A DNA stretch of 64,000 bases from positions 1 through 64,000 of the forward strand of contig NZ_WSRZ01000018.1 of assembly GCF_009828585.1 (NCBI RefSeq). The letters are read 5' to 3'. This stretch comes from Shewanella litoralis (lineage in GTDB: Bacteria; Pseudomonadota; Gammaproteobacteria; Enterobacterales; Shewanellaceae). A program made the position numbers and the translations under genes. Positions 29,350 through 37,572 of the stretch are shown one piece after another (position 1 is the first letter of the stretch; each line of letters starts with the position of its first letter). The notes below the pieces were generated by a model. It saw nothing but the letters and a program-made list of their open reading frames with translations. It made no database searches and was not told where the DNA came from.

Positions 29350-30816
29350 CTAAAATGGGCTTTCAAGTGACTGCATACCAACGTAAACCGCTTTAATTTG
29401 GGTATACGCTTTTAAGGTTTCAGAGCCATTCTCACGACCAATACCAGACATCTTGTAACCACCCACAGGCATTTCTGCTGGCGATGCACCATAGGCGTTT
29501 ATCCAGCAAATACCGGCTTGCATTTGGTGGATCACACGGTGAGCGCGAGTAATGTCCTGGGTAAATACGCCAGCGGCTAAACCTAGGTGGGTGTTATTGG
29601 CTCGCTGTATCACTTCATTTTCATCATCAAAGGTAAAGACTGACATTACTGGGCCAAAAATCTCTTCTTTAGCAATGGTCATGTCATCAGTGCAATCAGT
29701 AAAGACAGTAGGAGCAACAAAGAACCCATGAGGTGCATTATCAGGGCTTAATGCCACACCACCGGTTAATAAGGTGGCACCTTCTTTTTTACCAATAGCG
29801 ATATACTCAAGCACTTTTTGTTGATGTGCTCGTGAGATTAATGCGCCAAAATTGGTTTCTGCATCCATCGGATCGCCACAAACAATATTATTTTCAGTGC
29901 GTTGCTTTAAGCGCTCAATAAATTGTGGGTACATGTTTTTTTGCACAAATACGCGTGTGCCATTAGTACACACTTCACCTTGGGTATAAAAGTTCGCCAG
30001 CATGGCTGCTGATACCGCATTTTCAACATCGGCATCATCAAAGATGATTAACGGTGATTTACCGCCAAGCTCCATGGTCACTTCTTTTAAGGTACTTGAT
30101 GCTGCAGCCATCACTTTGGTGCCCGTGCCGACTTCACCAGTAAATGACACTTTGGCAATATCGTCATGGGTAGTTAACCAGGCACCTACACGGCCATCAC
30201 CTTGAACAACGTTAAACACGCCATCGGGTACGCCAGCTTGGGTGAATATTTCTGCTAAACGCATTGCACCGCGAGGGGTTTCTTCAGAAGGCTTAAAAAT
30301 CATCACATTGCCACAGGCTAGCGCAGGGGCCGCTTTCCAACATGCAATTTGCAATGGGTAGTTCCAGGCGCCAATTCCGGCACAAATACCTAATGGCTCA
30401 CGACGAGTGTAGTAAAAGTCTTCGCCAACCGGTTGTTGATTACCTTCAATGCTAGGCGCTAAACCTGCAAAAAACTCGATTGAATCTGCACCAGTAACGA
30501 CATCAACTACAGAGGCTTCTTGCCAGGGTTTACCTGTGTCGAGTACTTCGCCCGCGGCAAGCTCGTCGTTGTGTTCACGTAGTAGGGCAACTGCTTTTAA
30601 TAAAATACGGCTACGTTCCATCGGTGTCATCTTTGACCACACGGCAAAGCCTGCTTTGGCACTGTCAATGGCGGCGTGTTGTACTGCTTCTGTTGCTACT
30701 TCAACTAAATAACTTACGCTGCCTGTCGCAGGATTAACGACTTCGAAGGTTTCTCCGCTGCCATTAGATATGTACTTACCGTGAACGTAATTTTGGTATG
30801 TGATTAACGCTGACAT
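29350..30816 (-). CDS. betB: Betaine aldehyde dehydrogenase
   Basis: NAD(P)-dependent oxidation of betaine aldehyde to glycine betaine, a compatible solute. Aldehyde dehydrogenase motifs: [30 protein letters not shown], the general-base Glu in [10 protein letters not shown], and the nucleophile Cys in [11 protein letters not shown]. 488 residues, full length. Its start overlaps the end of betI by 13 bases, so the two are coupled. Confidence 0.95.
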   Translation of the reverse strand: MSALITYQNYVHGKYISNGSGETFEVVNPATGSVSYLVEVATEAVQHAAIDSAKAGFAVWSKMTPMERSRILLKAVALLREHNDELAAGEVLDTGKPWQEASVVDVVTGADSIEFFAGLAPSIEGNQQPVGEDFYYTRREPLGICAGIGAWNYPLQIACWKAAPALACGNVMIFKPSEETPRGAMRLAEIFTQAGVPDGVFNVVQGDGRVGAWLTTHDDIAKVSFTGEVGTGTKVMAAASSTLKEVTMELGGKSPLIIFDDADVENAVSAAMLANFYTQGEVCTNGTRVFVQKNMYPQFIERLKQRTENNIVCGDPMDAETNFGALISRAHQQKVLEYIAIGKKEGATLLTGGVALSPDNAPHGFFVAPTVFTDCTDDMTIAKEEIFGPVMSVFTFDDENEVIQRANNTHLGLAAGVFTQDITRAHRVIHQMQAGICWINAYGASPAEMPVGGYKMSGIGRENGSETLKAYTQIKAVYVGMQSLESPF

Positions 30817-31412
30817 TCAATTTCTCCGTGTTGCACGATCACAGCCTCTATAAAGGCTTTAGATAAAATTTGGGCTTGCTTAAAATCTTCTGCAGGGCTG
30901 TGGCTTAATGCACTGCGTAACCAAAACCCATCGATAATTGCCGCGGTTTGTTTAGCAGCATTAATCGCATCTGTTTTGGGTAATAATTGTTTAAATGAAT
31001 AAAGTAGGTTGCTGTATAGACGCTGATTATTGATGTATTGCAGTCTAGCCAGTCCTGGGTCGTGCATGGCTTGAGACCAAAAACTTAACCATGTTTTTGT
31101 TGCCGCGCTAGAACGTTGAAGTTCAGTAAAGTTAGCTTCAACAATCATCGATAATCTTGCCATTGGAGTTAATGTTTTGCCTGACGTTCTGGTCAGTAAG
31201 GCTTGCTTCAATTCTTCTAATAAGAATTTTTGCGTGGCTTCAATTAACCCTTGCTTGCCACCAAAGTAGTGGCTGATGATCCCTGATGACATACCCGCTA
31301 AACCACTGATCGTATTAATGGTGGTGTGCTGTAATCCATGACGTTCGACTGACATTAACGTGGCATCTATGAGCTGTTGTTGTCTGACGTTTTTCATTGC
31401 TGGTCTTGACAT
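30804..31412 (-). CDS. betI: TetR-family choline-responsive repressor
   Basis: Repressor of the bet operon, about 202 residues. The N-terminal TetR helix-turn-helix reads [19 protein letters not shown] and [23 protein letters not shown]; the C-terminal domain ([30 protein letters not shown]) matches BetI. Of several in-frame starts, 31412 has AAGGA eight bases upstream. It heads the operon, beneath a long palindrome at 31441-31466 that is its probable operator. By analogy choline relieves repression. Confidence 0.9.
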   Translation of the reverse strand: MSRPAMKNVRQQQLIDATLMSVERHGLQHTTINTISGLAGMSSGIISHYFGGKQGLIEATQKFLLEELKQALLTRTSGKTLTPMARLSMIVEANFTELQRSSAATKTWLSFWSQAMHDPGLARLQYINNQRLYSNLLYSFKQLLPKTDAINAAKQTAAIIDGFWLRSALSHSPAEDFKQAQILSKAFIEAVIVQHGEIECQR

Positions 31413-31440
31413 TAGTGACATCCTTTTTTTGGCTGAAACG

Positions 31441-31466
31441 TTATTAATTGAACGTTCAATTAATAA
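31441..31466. promoter_or_regulatory. Perfect 26-nt palindrome, probable BetI operator
   Basis: The half-site TTATTAATTGAAC is followed directly by its exact reverse complement, 29 bases before the betI start. Size, symmetry and position fit a TetR-family operator for autoregulation of betIBA. Confidence 0.82.
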
Positions 31467-31961
31467 CAATACTAATGATTAGGCATCTAACTATCAAGTG
31501 ATTGTTTGATTTAGATCACTATAATCTAGTCATTTTATTGCTAGATGATTTAGGGTGGCTGTCTTAAGTTGTTGAAATTTAGTTCTTATTTGTTTTTACG
31601 GTTGTTGTTGACATTGTTGATGGTTTTTATTAATTGTTGCAACTGTAATGATTTTTTTGTTCAAATAATCGACCAGAGTCACGTTTTTGGCATGTTTAGT
31701 CGATGAGGCACACGGTATAGCACGCTTGTTTATCAGCGGCTTTCATATAACTGGCTTGCCCTGCAAGCCAACCATTGGCTCAATCGCTAACGCTATAACG
31801 TCAAGCCTTACTAAATCAAAATCGTGCCTCAAATAATATTGTATGAAGACACTGTGATATGAGAATCATAATAATAAAAAAGTATTTGGCATATGCTATT
31901 AATGGGTATATAAATGGCATATGCCACTTATTTGTGCATTTAATCTTAAAAGGATGGGTAA
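31467..31961. other. Non-coding region upstream of the bet operon
   Basis: No gene is seen in these roughly 500 bases. Two related palindromic sites occur near the right end: TTGGCATATGCTA at 31887-31899 and the perfect palindrome TGGCATATGCCA at 31915-31926, 28 bases apart. Their spacing suggests a regulator binding pair. No partner is identified. Confidence 0.4.
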
Positions 31962-32243
31962 CTAGGGCCAGTTGCTCTTTGTAGGTTGAATTTTGTTCGA
32001 GTTAAAAACGTTTTAATCGAGGCGAATGGATTGATGCCTAGTCATCTAAGCAAAATTCATTCAACAAAGAGTAAAACGTTTTTAGCCGAACCCTTCGGGC
32101 AGCGTTTGTTGGCCATTTTTACTGCGTTATCGACTTTTTATGTAGAATAACTACACCTCTAAGTCTTTGCCGCGCAGTTGTAAATGTGAGTAATGGCCAA
32201 CAATTCGCTGCAAAAACAACCTTGAAAGGTCAACAGGCCCTAG
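31962..32243. mobile_element. MITE-like element, about 282 bp
   Basis: The ends are terminal inverted repeats: CTAGGGCCAGTTG at 31962-31974 and CAACAGGCCCTAG at 32231-32243. Over 24 bases the arms agree at 19 positions. Inside are two nested imperfect hairpins (31972-31995 with 32051-32074; 32099-32125 with about 32170-32211). There is no coding frame. The outermost CTAG is self-complementary and could be a TA-type target duplication. Similar non-autonomous repeats are common in Shewanella by my recollection; copy number was not checked. Confidence 0.68.
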
Positions 32244-32293
32244 CACCAAAAAATATTAATTATCGCAGTGAATTAACTGCAAGAGAGGACATA

Positions 32294-32818
32294 ATGATTA
32301 CAGTCATATCTATTAAAGATGAGCATATTGCTAACCATTTTAGCAAAGCAGAGAGTTTCATTATGGTTAATGAACAAGCCAGTATTGTTGCGCGATTTGA
32401 TAATCCGGCATTGAGTGAGGGTTGTGAAGGTAAACGTAAGTTAGTTGAGCTTATCAAAGCCCATGGCGCGACCCGAGTGATTGTGAGAAATATTGGCCAG
32501 CAATTATTGTCTAAATTACTTAACCAGCAACTTGATGTTTTTCATGCTAAAAGCGGTCGTACAGCGATTACTTATTTTGCCAACGAACACTTAGCTGAAT
32601 GTGAGCCATATCTTGATGCATTACAGGGCAGACCTTCTACTAAACATATTGCTAAACAAGGTAAAGGCGGATGTTGCGATCATAATCATGGTGAAAGTGG
32701 TTGTCATGGTGGACATTGTGACTCTCATGAACATGACGTAAGTGATATAGACTTAAGCCAACCCATGCATATCAAGCGCTGTTGCCAGAAAAAGCATTCG
32801 ATATTACGTACGAATTAG
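32294..32818 (+). CDS. NifX/NifB-like dinitrogenase-cofactor-domain protein with Cys/His-rich tail
   Basis: About 174 residues. Residues 1-115 match the dinitrogenase iron-molybdenum cofactor biosynthesis fold (MITVISIKDEHIANHFSKAE, then HGATRVIVRNIGQQLL, DVFHAKSGRTA). These domains are found in small proteins that bind metal or cluster precursors even without nitrogenase. The tail (about 125-170) is rich in Cys and His, including GGCCDHNHG and RCCQKK, suggesting metal or Fe-S handling. The ATG at 32294 has GAGAGGA upstream; the longer frame from 32186 starts inside the MITE and is rejected. No nif genes are present. Confidence 0.75.
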   Translation: MITVISIKDEHIANHFSKAESFIMVNEQASIVARFDNPALSEGCEGKRKLVELIKAHGATRVIVRNIGQQLLSKLLNQQLDVFHAKSGRTAITYFANEHLAECEPYLDALQGRPSTKHIAKQGKGGCCDHNHGESGCHGGHCDSHEHDVSDIDLSQPMHIKRCCQKKHSILRTN

Positions 32819-33030
32819 ACTACAAAAATGAGCATCGCCATTGAGAGCTTAAGCTGAGCATCAGACTTAAGGCTCCAGACTTAAGGATCGATGGTGATGT
32901 CTGATCTGATTATGACAGATGAGCGCCAAGTTAATCGTCCTAGTTTTATATGTTACTTAAAGGCGATACTTAAATGATAGTTAAATACAATAGATAAGCG
33001 CTTACATAGCAGCAGAAGTAATAAGCAGGC

Positions 33031-34368
33031 TTACAGCTTTAACCCATAACGTTGTAATTTGCGATATAAAGTTCGTACACTGACATTAAGTGTGATGGCT
33101 AATTCTGCTGGCGAACCTTGATATTGTTGGCAAATATGCGATAAATATTCTGCTTCAAGATCATCTAAACTCATTATTTTAGTCTCGTTGAGATTAACTG
33201 CACTGGTATTGTCTTCAGGTATAATTTGATTCGCTGTTTTGCTCTCGATGGCATGGACGCTTTCAGGTAAATCATTACTATGAATCAAATCTTCATTAGC
33301 AATTAGGGCAGACTGTTCAATAATATTTTTTAATTCTCGAATATTACCCGGGAACGAGTAACTGCTGAGGAGCTGTAACGCATTGGCAGAAAACTTTTTA
33401 TGTTTATAGTCTGACAACTTCATAAAATGATTTATTAAGGTTGGAATGTCATCTTGTCGCTCACGCAATGAGGGTAGGTATATTGGGAAACCTGCTATGC
33501 GATAATACAAATCTCGTCTAAATTCACCTTTATCCACCAATTCAAGTAAATTTTTATGACTGGCACTGACTAATCTAAAATCAGATCGTTTTTGCTTTAA
33601 GCCGCCCACAGCACGATAACATTGTGTTTCAAGTAATCTGAGTAACTTAACTTGCATGTTCATTGGCACATCACCAATCTCATCAAAAAATACGGTTCCA
33701 CCGTGGGCTATTTCAATCAATCCTTTTTTGCTGGTGGTCGCGCCGGTAAAAGCCCCTTTCTCAAAACCAAAGAGTTCGCTTTCAAATAAACTTTCGCTCA
33801 GGCCGGTACATTCAATGACCACAAACGGTTTGTCGCTTCTATTACTGGCCTGATGTACGGCTTTTGCGACTAATTCTTTACCCGCACCGGTTTCACCTTG
33901 GAGTAATACTGCGATGTTTGATTGCGATGCCCTGTTGATTTTATTGAGCATTTGTTTAAACGGAGCGGATTGACCCACCATGGTGTCTTTTTTAGATTCT
34001 GTAGATGCATAGTCAATGGAATCTAAAATTTCAAGAAAGCCCATAATGATGCCAGCATCATCTTTAATGGGCTTCATTAAAATGTCGCAATAGGATTTAC
34101 CTTGAGCGGTACTGTGTATGTGTACGGCGTTCGCTGAGCGCGTTGTCTTTTGGCACTGTTGTAACGGGCATTCTTCGCCATGTGGGTCACAAGGTTCATC
34201 GCTGTGATGAGAGACTTGATGACATCGACTTTTACCCAGCGTTACTTCAGTATCATAGGTTTCAATATACGCTTGGTTTACTGCATGGATAATATAATCG
34301 GGGCTGATGAATATGGCAGGCTTGTCTATCGCGTTGATCATCGATTGTACAACAGTGGTATTTTTCAT
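33031..34368 (-). CDS. PAS-sigma54-dependent activator with a Cys-rich PAS domain
   Basis: Bacterial enhancer-binding protein of about 445 residues. It has a PAS domain (1-115), a sigma54 AAA+ domain (about 130-360) and a Fis-type helix-turn-helix at the end (LAITLNVSVRTLYRKLQRYG). Walker A GETGAGKE, the sigma54-contacting GAFTGAT, Walker B TVFFDEIGD and the LPSLRERQDDIP segment are all intact. The PAS domain holds a cluster of Cys and His (CHQVSHHSDEPC, then CPLQQC), a plausible sensing site. It is divergent from the DUF3365 gene, with a -24/-12 promoter between them. I infer control of the neighbouring sulfur genes. Confidence 0.88.
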   Translation of the reverse strand: MKNTTVVQSMINAIDKPAIFISPDYIIHAVNQAYIETYDTEVTLGKSRCHQVSHHSDEPCDPHGEECPLQQCQKTTRSANAVHIHSTAQGKSYCDILMKPIKDDAGIIMGFLEILDSIDYASTESKKDTMVGQSAPFKQMLNKINRASQSNIAVLLQGETGAGKELVAKAVHQASNRSDKPFVVIECTGLSESLFESELFGFEKGAFTGATTSKKGLIEIAHGGTVFFDEIGDVPMNMQVKLLRLLETQCYRAVGGLKQKRSDFRLVSASHKNLLELVDKGEFRRDLYYRIAGFPIYLPSLRERQDDIPTLINHFMKLSDYKHKKFSANALQLLSSYSFPGNIRELKNIIEQSALIANEDLIHSNDLPESVHAIESKTANQIIPEDNTSAVNLNETKIMSLDDLEAEYLSHICQQYQGSPAELAITLNVSVRTLYRKLQRYGLKL

Positions 34369-34405
34369 GGTGCTGACTCTTGTGAACATGCACGACATTA
34401 ACTGT

Positions 34406-34424
34406 CATTGGTGTCAACCAAATG
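34406..34424. promoter_or_regulatory. Putative upstream activator site
   Basis: CATTGG, a six-base TGTCAA spacer, and CCAAATG form a near-perfect inverted repeat about 80-95 bases upstream of the -24 element at 34501. A similar site with a six-base spacer occurs upstream of the peroxiredoxin promoter (39398-39415), which suggests one common activator. Confidence 0.5.
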
Positions 34425-34500
34425 AGTCGTGAATCATAATCAATGACTTCAATTAAGCCTATAGCATTATAAAATAAGCTGTTTATTTTATTTTGTGACT

Positions 34501-34516
34501 TGGCACAAAGTTTGTA
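34501..34516 (+). promoter_or_regulatory. Sigma54 (-24/-12) promoter of the DUF3365 gene
   Basis: TGGCACA-AAGT-TTGTA matches the TGGCACR-N4-TTGCW consensus with exact spacing and a single deviation (T for C at -12). It lies 60 bases before the ATG at 34577. Confidence 0.7.
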
Positions 34517-34576
34517 TTGAGATCCTTTAATATCTCAAGACTGCATCAGGTCTCAAGTTGAAAAGGAACAAAAATA

Positions 34577-35224
34577 ATGAACCCCACAAAGACTCAACAT
34601 TTTTTATTTGTAAGTACCCTAGCCATAAGCAGTATTACACTTTTATCTGGTGCCAGTTCCATGGCCATTGCACAGCCATTGGCCGAACAACAGCTTGAGC
34701 AAGAAGCCAATCAAAAAATTGCCCAATTTAGTCAGGCATTAAAAGGGCAGTTACAAGCAGCTATTAAACAAGGTGGACTCCCTGCAGGGGTGTCAGTGTG
34801 CAAGTCTGTTGCTCCGAGCATTGCCGCTGAAAATTCTCAAGACGGCTGGACACTCAAACGCACCAGCTTGCGTGTACGTAATAGTGATAACACACCAGAT
34901 AGCTGGGAGTTAGCGCAGCTAAACCAATTTGAACAAACAAAGGCAGCAGGCAAGCAAGCCGCTGATGCTCCCATTGTTGCCAGTGAATACATTGTTAATG
35001 GTGACACAACTGAGTTTCGTTATATGAAAGCCATTCCAACACAAGAACTGTGTTTAGGTTGCCATGGCAGTAACATTACTCCAGAGTTAAGCACGTTGAT
35101 TAAACAAGCTTATCCAGAAGATAAAGCCATAAACTTTGAATTAGGCGACTTACGCGGTGCATTTTCATTACAAAAGGTCATCAGCAGTACAGAACAATTG
35201 AAAACCATAAGTGGCAAACCTTAA
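34577..35224 (+). CDS. Exported DUF3365 (Tll0287-like) heme protein
   Basis: Periplasmic protein of 215 residues. The N-terminal signal segment (TLAISSITLLSGASSMAIA) is followed by a Tll0287-like/DUF3365 domain with GVSVCKSVAPSIA and a single c-type heme motif, LCLGCHG, near residue 160. In other bacteria this domain serves as a heme-based redox or gas sensor, alone or fused to kinases. Here it stands alone under a sigma54 promoter, divergent from the PAS-sigma54 activator. It may be an electron carrier or a redox reporter for sulfur species; the role is inferred. Confidence 0.8.
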   Translation: MNPTKTQHFLFVSTLAISSITLLSGASSMAIAQPLAEQQLEQEANQKIAQFSQALKGQLQAAIKQGGLPAGVSVCKSVAPSIAAENSQDGWTLKRTSLRVRNSDNTPDSWELAQLNQFEQTKAAGKQAADAPIVASEYIVNGDTTEFRYMKAIPTQELCLGCHGSNITPELSTLIKQAYPEDKAINFELGDLRGAFSLQKVISSTEQLKTISGKP

Positions 35225-35313
35225 GGTGAGCGTATGGTGGGTTATGTTAATGGCGTATTAATGGGTAATCTCTATTAGCTAACGCAACCCCGCGATATCA
35301 CATCTAGCCTATT

Positions 35314-35351
35314 CTGCGGCCGAAGGGCCTTTGTTGCGACCCTCGCCGCAG
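35314..35351 (+). terminator. GC-rich hairpin between the DUF3365 and MBL genes
   Basis: CTGCGGC (35314-35320) and GCCGCAG (35345-35351) form a stem extended by inner GGG/CCC pairs, followed by a T-rich run (TTTACTATTTTG). Probably a terminator, which would imply that the MBL gene has its own promoter or depends on readthrough. Confidence 0.55.
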
Positions 35352-35479
35352 TTTACTATTTTGTTTTCTGTTAACATTATGCTGTAGTTAATAACCGCCT
35401 TGATATGTCGCTAAATAAAGGCTGAATTAGGGTTTTATCTAACAAAAATGCAATGCTTTTTGTTGGGAGTTAATTGTTC

Positions 35480-36346
35480 ATGAGTAAAATCCGCATCGAT
35501 CCCTTCTATCACCCAAGCAGTCACTCTGTGAGTTATGTGGTGACCGATCTTGCTACGCGTCAAAGTGCCATTATTGACCCTGTGTTAGATTTTGATATTG
35601 CCTCGGGTAAAATAACGACTGTGTTAGCAGACAGTATGATCGACTATCTAGACAGTAATGGCTACGAGCTTGAATGGATTTTAGAAACCCACGCTCATTG
35701 CGATCATATTTCTGCTGCATGTTATATCAAACAGAAACGTGGTGGCACTACTGGGATAGGCGAGCACATCACTAAAGTGCAACATATGTTTAAGCGCATT
35801 CTTAACCTGGATGACAACTTTCATTGCAATGGTGAGCAGTTTGACCAGTTGTTTGTAGATGAAGAGCTGATTAAGTTAGGTCACCTAGATGTACACATCA
35901 TGCATACTCCAGGGCATACACCCGCATGCGTGAGTTACCTTATCGAAGATGCCGTATTTGTTGGTGATGTTATTGCTGCACCCGACATTGGTACAGTGAG
36001 TGCTGATTTCCCCAACAGCAGTGCAGTGACCTTATATCACTCGATTCAAAAAATATTAGCGTTACCTAACAGCACCCGAGTATTTGTTGGCCATCATCCA
36101 CAAGCAGCGTGGACACAAAGCAACATAGTTGAAACCTCAATCCTGGCTCAAAAGCGCACGAATCGGGTCGTAGGCGGTAAAATAAGTTTGGATGAGTTTA
36201 TTCAATTGCACCAACAGCAACATCAAGGGACATCCATGCCATCATTGTTATTACCTGCAATACAACTCAACATTAGGGCTGGACACTTACCGCCCCCAGA
36301 AGGTGAAGATAATTACTTTCTAAAAATTCCAGTCAATCAATGGTAA
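35480..36346 (+). CDS. Divergent persulfide-dioxygenase-like MBL-fold hydrolase
   Basis: Metallo-beta-lactamase-fold protein of about 288 residues related to ETHE1/Blh-type persulfide dioxygenases. The metal motif THAHCDHISAA is intact, as is HTPGHTPACVSYL. Two family segments are changed relative to the paralogue at 37573-38442: VGDVIAAPDIGTVSADFP in place of GDTIFMPDVGTARCDFP, and VFVGHHPQ in place of VCHDYP. So it may act on another substrate or have lost activity. The ATG at 35480 is preferred over a TTG at 35474 because GGGAG lies 10 bases before it. Confidence 0.83.
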   Translation: MSKIRIDPFYHPSSHSVSYVVTDLATRQSAIIDPVLDFDIASGKITTVLADSMIDYLDSNGYELEWILETHAHCDHISAACYIKQKRGGTTGIGEHITKVQHMFKRILNLDDNFHCNGEQFDQLFVDEELIKLGHLDVHIMHTPGHTPACVSYLIEDAVFVGDVIAAPDIGTVSADFPNSSAVTLYHSIQKILALPNSTRVFVGHHPQAAWTQSNIVETSILAQKRTNRVVGGKISLDEFIQLHQQQHQGTSMPSLLLPAIQLNIRAGHLPPPEGEDNYFLKIPVNQW

Positions 36347-36348
36347 AA

Positions 36349-36375
36349 AAAAGAGCCTATTAAGGCTCATTTTTA
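36349..36375. terminator. Bidirectional terminator between MBL and rhodanese genes
   Basis: GAGCCT and AGGCTC with an ATTA loop, flanked by A and T runs, between convergent genes. Confidence 0.75.
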
Positions 36376-36386
36376 TCAATTGATTT

Positions 36387-36791
36387 CTATATTTTATGCG
36401 GTATCACGGGAAAGCCATCTTGTTGCCATTGCATCATGCCACCAGCAACCGATAACGGTTTGGTAAAGCCCATGTTTTGTAATGAGGCCGCGGCTAATGC
36501 AGAACGTCCGCCCGTACGGCAAATAAGATAAATCTCTTTGTCTGCCAATTCATTTAACGCTAATACCCATTCACAATGATGGCTAACTGATGGATGCTCG
36601 TGAATTTTCATTTCTAATACACCGCGAGGTAAATTAACAGCTCCTTCAATATGGCCCGTTAAAAACTCTTCATGTTCGCGTACATCAATGATAATCACTT
36701 CAGGATTTAACATTGCTGTGAGTAATTGCTGTGTGTTGACTTCAGCAATCTTGGTTTTGATTTCACTAATATATTCTTGTGCAGTTTTCAT
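36387..36791 (-). CDS. Single-domain rhodanese sulfurtransferase
   Basis: Moves sulfane sulfur between thiosulfate or persulfides and thiols. 134 residues, one rhodanese domain: VIIDVREHEEFLTGHIEGAVNLPRG and the active-site loop ICRTGGRSA with the catalytic Cys. No signal peptide. Last gene of the peroxiredoxin-MBL-TSUP-rhodanese operon, consistent with generating or transferring persulfides for the dioxygenase. Confidence 0.9.
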   Translation of the reverse strand: MKTAQEYISEIKTKIAEVNTQQLLTAMLNPEVIIIDVREHEEFLTGHIEGAVNLPRGVLEMKIHEHPSVSHHCEWVLALNELADKEIYLICRTGGRSALAAASLQNMGFTKPLSVAGGMMQWQQDGFPVIPHKI

Positions 36792-36806
36792 GTGTGCCTC
36801 GTGATA

Positions 36807-37556
36807 CTAAATAATTGATTGAGTTGTAATAAATAATGCCATTACCACTAAAAACACCGCGAATACTTTTTGTAATGTGGCTTTAGGGAGGTATTGAGTG
36901 AGCTTTTGTCCGGCTAAACTTCCGACAAATCCGCCAGCAATCATGATGGCAATAACAGGCCAGTCGAATTGCAGCCCTTGATCAGTTAACAAGCTGTAAT
37001 ATTTAATGAACCCCATTGAAGAGTTCATGGTGATAATCATCAAGCTGGTACCCACTGCTAACGACATTTCAATGCCGCCGCGTAATACCAGGGCTGGAAT
37101 AATTAAAAATCCACCACCGACCCCCACAAAACCTGTGACGATACCGACTAATAATCCTTGCACTAACACGTTAGCTAGCTTGAGTTTGCCTTGGGTGAAT
37201 TGCGCACTTTGTTTGCGCCACATCATCACCGCACCGACCAGCATTAATCCCACAAACACACTCAGTTGGATCTGGCTAGTAAAAAACGTACTGATCCATG
37301 CGCCTAAATACGTACCCGCCATACCCGGAAAACCAAACAAAAATACATGCGGCCAGGAGACCATCTTTTGTTTAATCAATCCGATACTGCTGACCGCGCT
37401 AATGGCTGCCACAATACAAAGAGACGATGCTATTGCGAGCTCTGGTTGCATTCCAACAAGATATAACAACACAGGGACCGTGAGTATTGAACCTCCTGAA
37501 CCCAGCATGCTCAGCACTAAGCCAATGACTAACGCACCTAAAACGGCTTGTATCAT
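36807..37556 (-). CDS. TSUP/TauE-SafE family permease (sulfite export type)
   Basis: Inner-membrane protein of 249 residues with about eight helices and two homologous halves, each with a glycine-rich motif (LSMLGSGGSILTVPVLLYL and FVGVGGGFLIIPALVL), the signature of TauE/SafE proteins. Members export sulfite or move other sulfur compounds. Its place between a persulfide dioxygenase-like gene, whose product would release sulfite, and a rhodanese gene supports sulfite export. 15 bases separate it from the rhodanese start. Confidence 0.87.
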   Translation of the reverse strand: MIQAVLGALVIGLVLSMLGSGGSILTVPVLLYLVGMQPELAIASSLCIVAAISAVSSIGLIKQKMVSWPHVFLFGFPGMAGTYLGAWISTFFTSQIQLSVFVGLMLVGAVMMWRKQSAQFTQGKLKLANVLVQGLLVGIVTGFVGVGGGFLIIPALVLRGGIEMSLAVGTSLMIITMNSSMGFIKYYSLLTDQGLQFDWPVIAIMIAGGFVGSLAGQKLTQYLPKATLQKVFAVFLVVMALFITTQSII

Positions 37557-37572
37557 ATTGATAACCTATGTT

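Noticed and set aside
32186-32293. Upstream extension of the NifX-like protein from a GTG at 32186
   Set aside because: The added 36 codons lie within and just after the MITE-like repeat, and the ATG at 32294 has a good ribosome binding site and starts the known domain.
35325-35339. Possible sigma54 promoter (GGGCC...TTGC) before the MBL gene at 35480
   Set aside because: The distance between the GG and GC elements is one base too short, and the sequence is part of the GC-rich hairpin.
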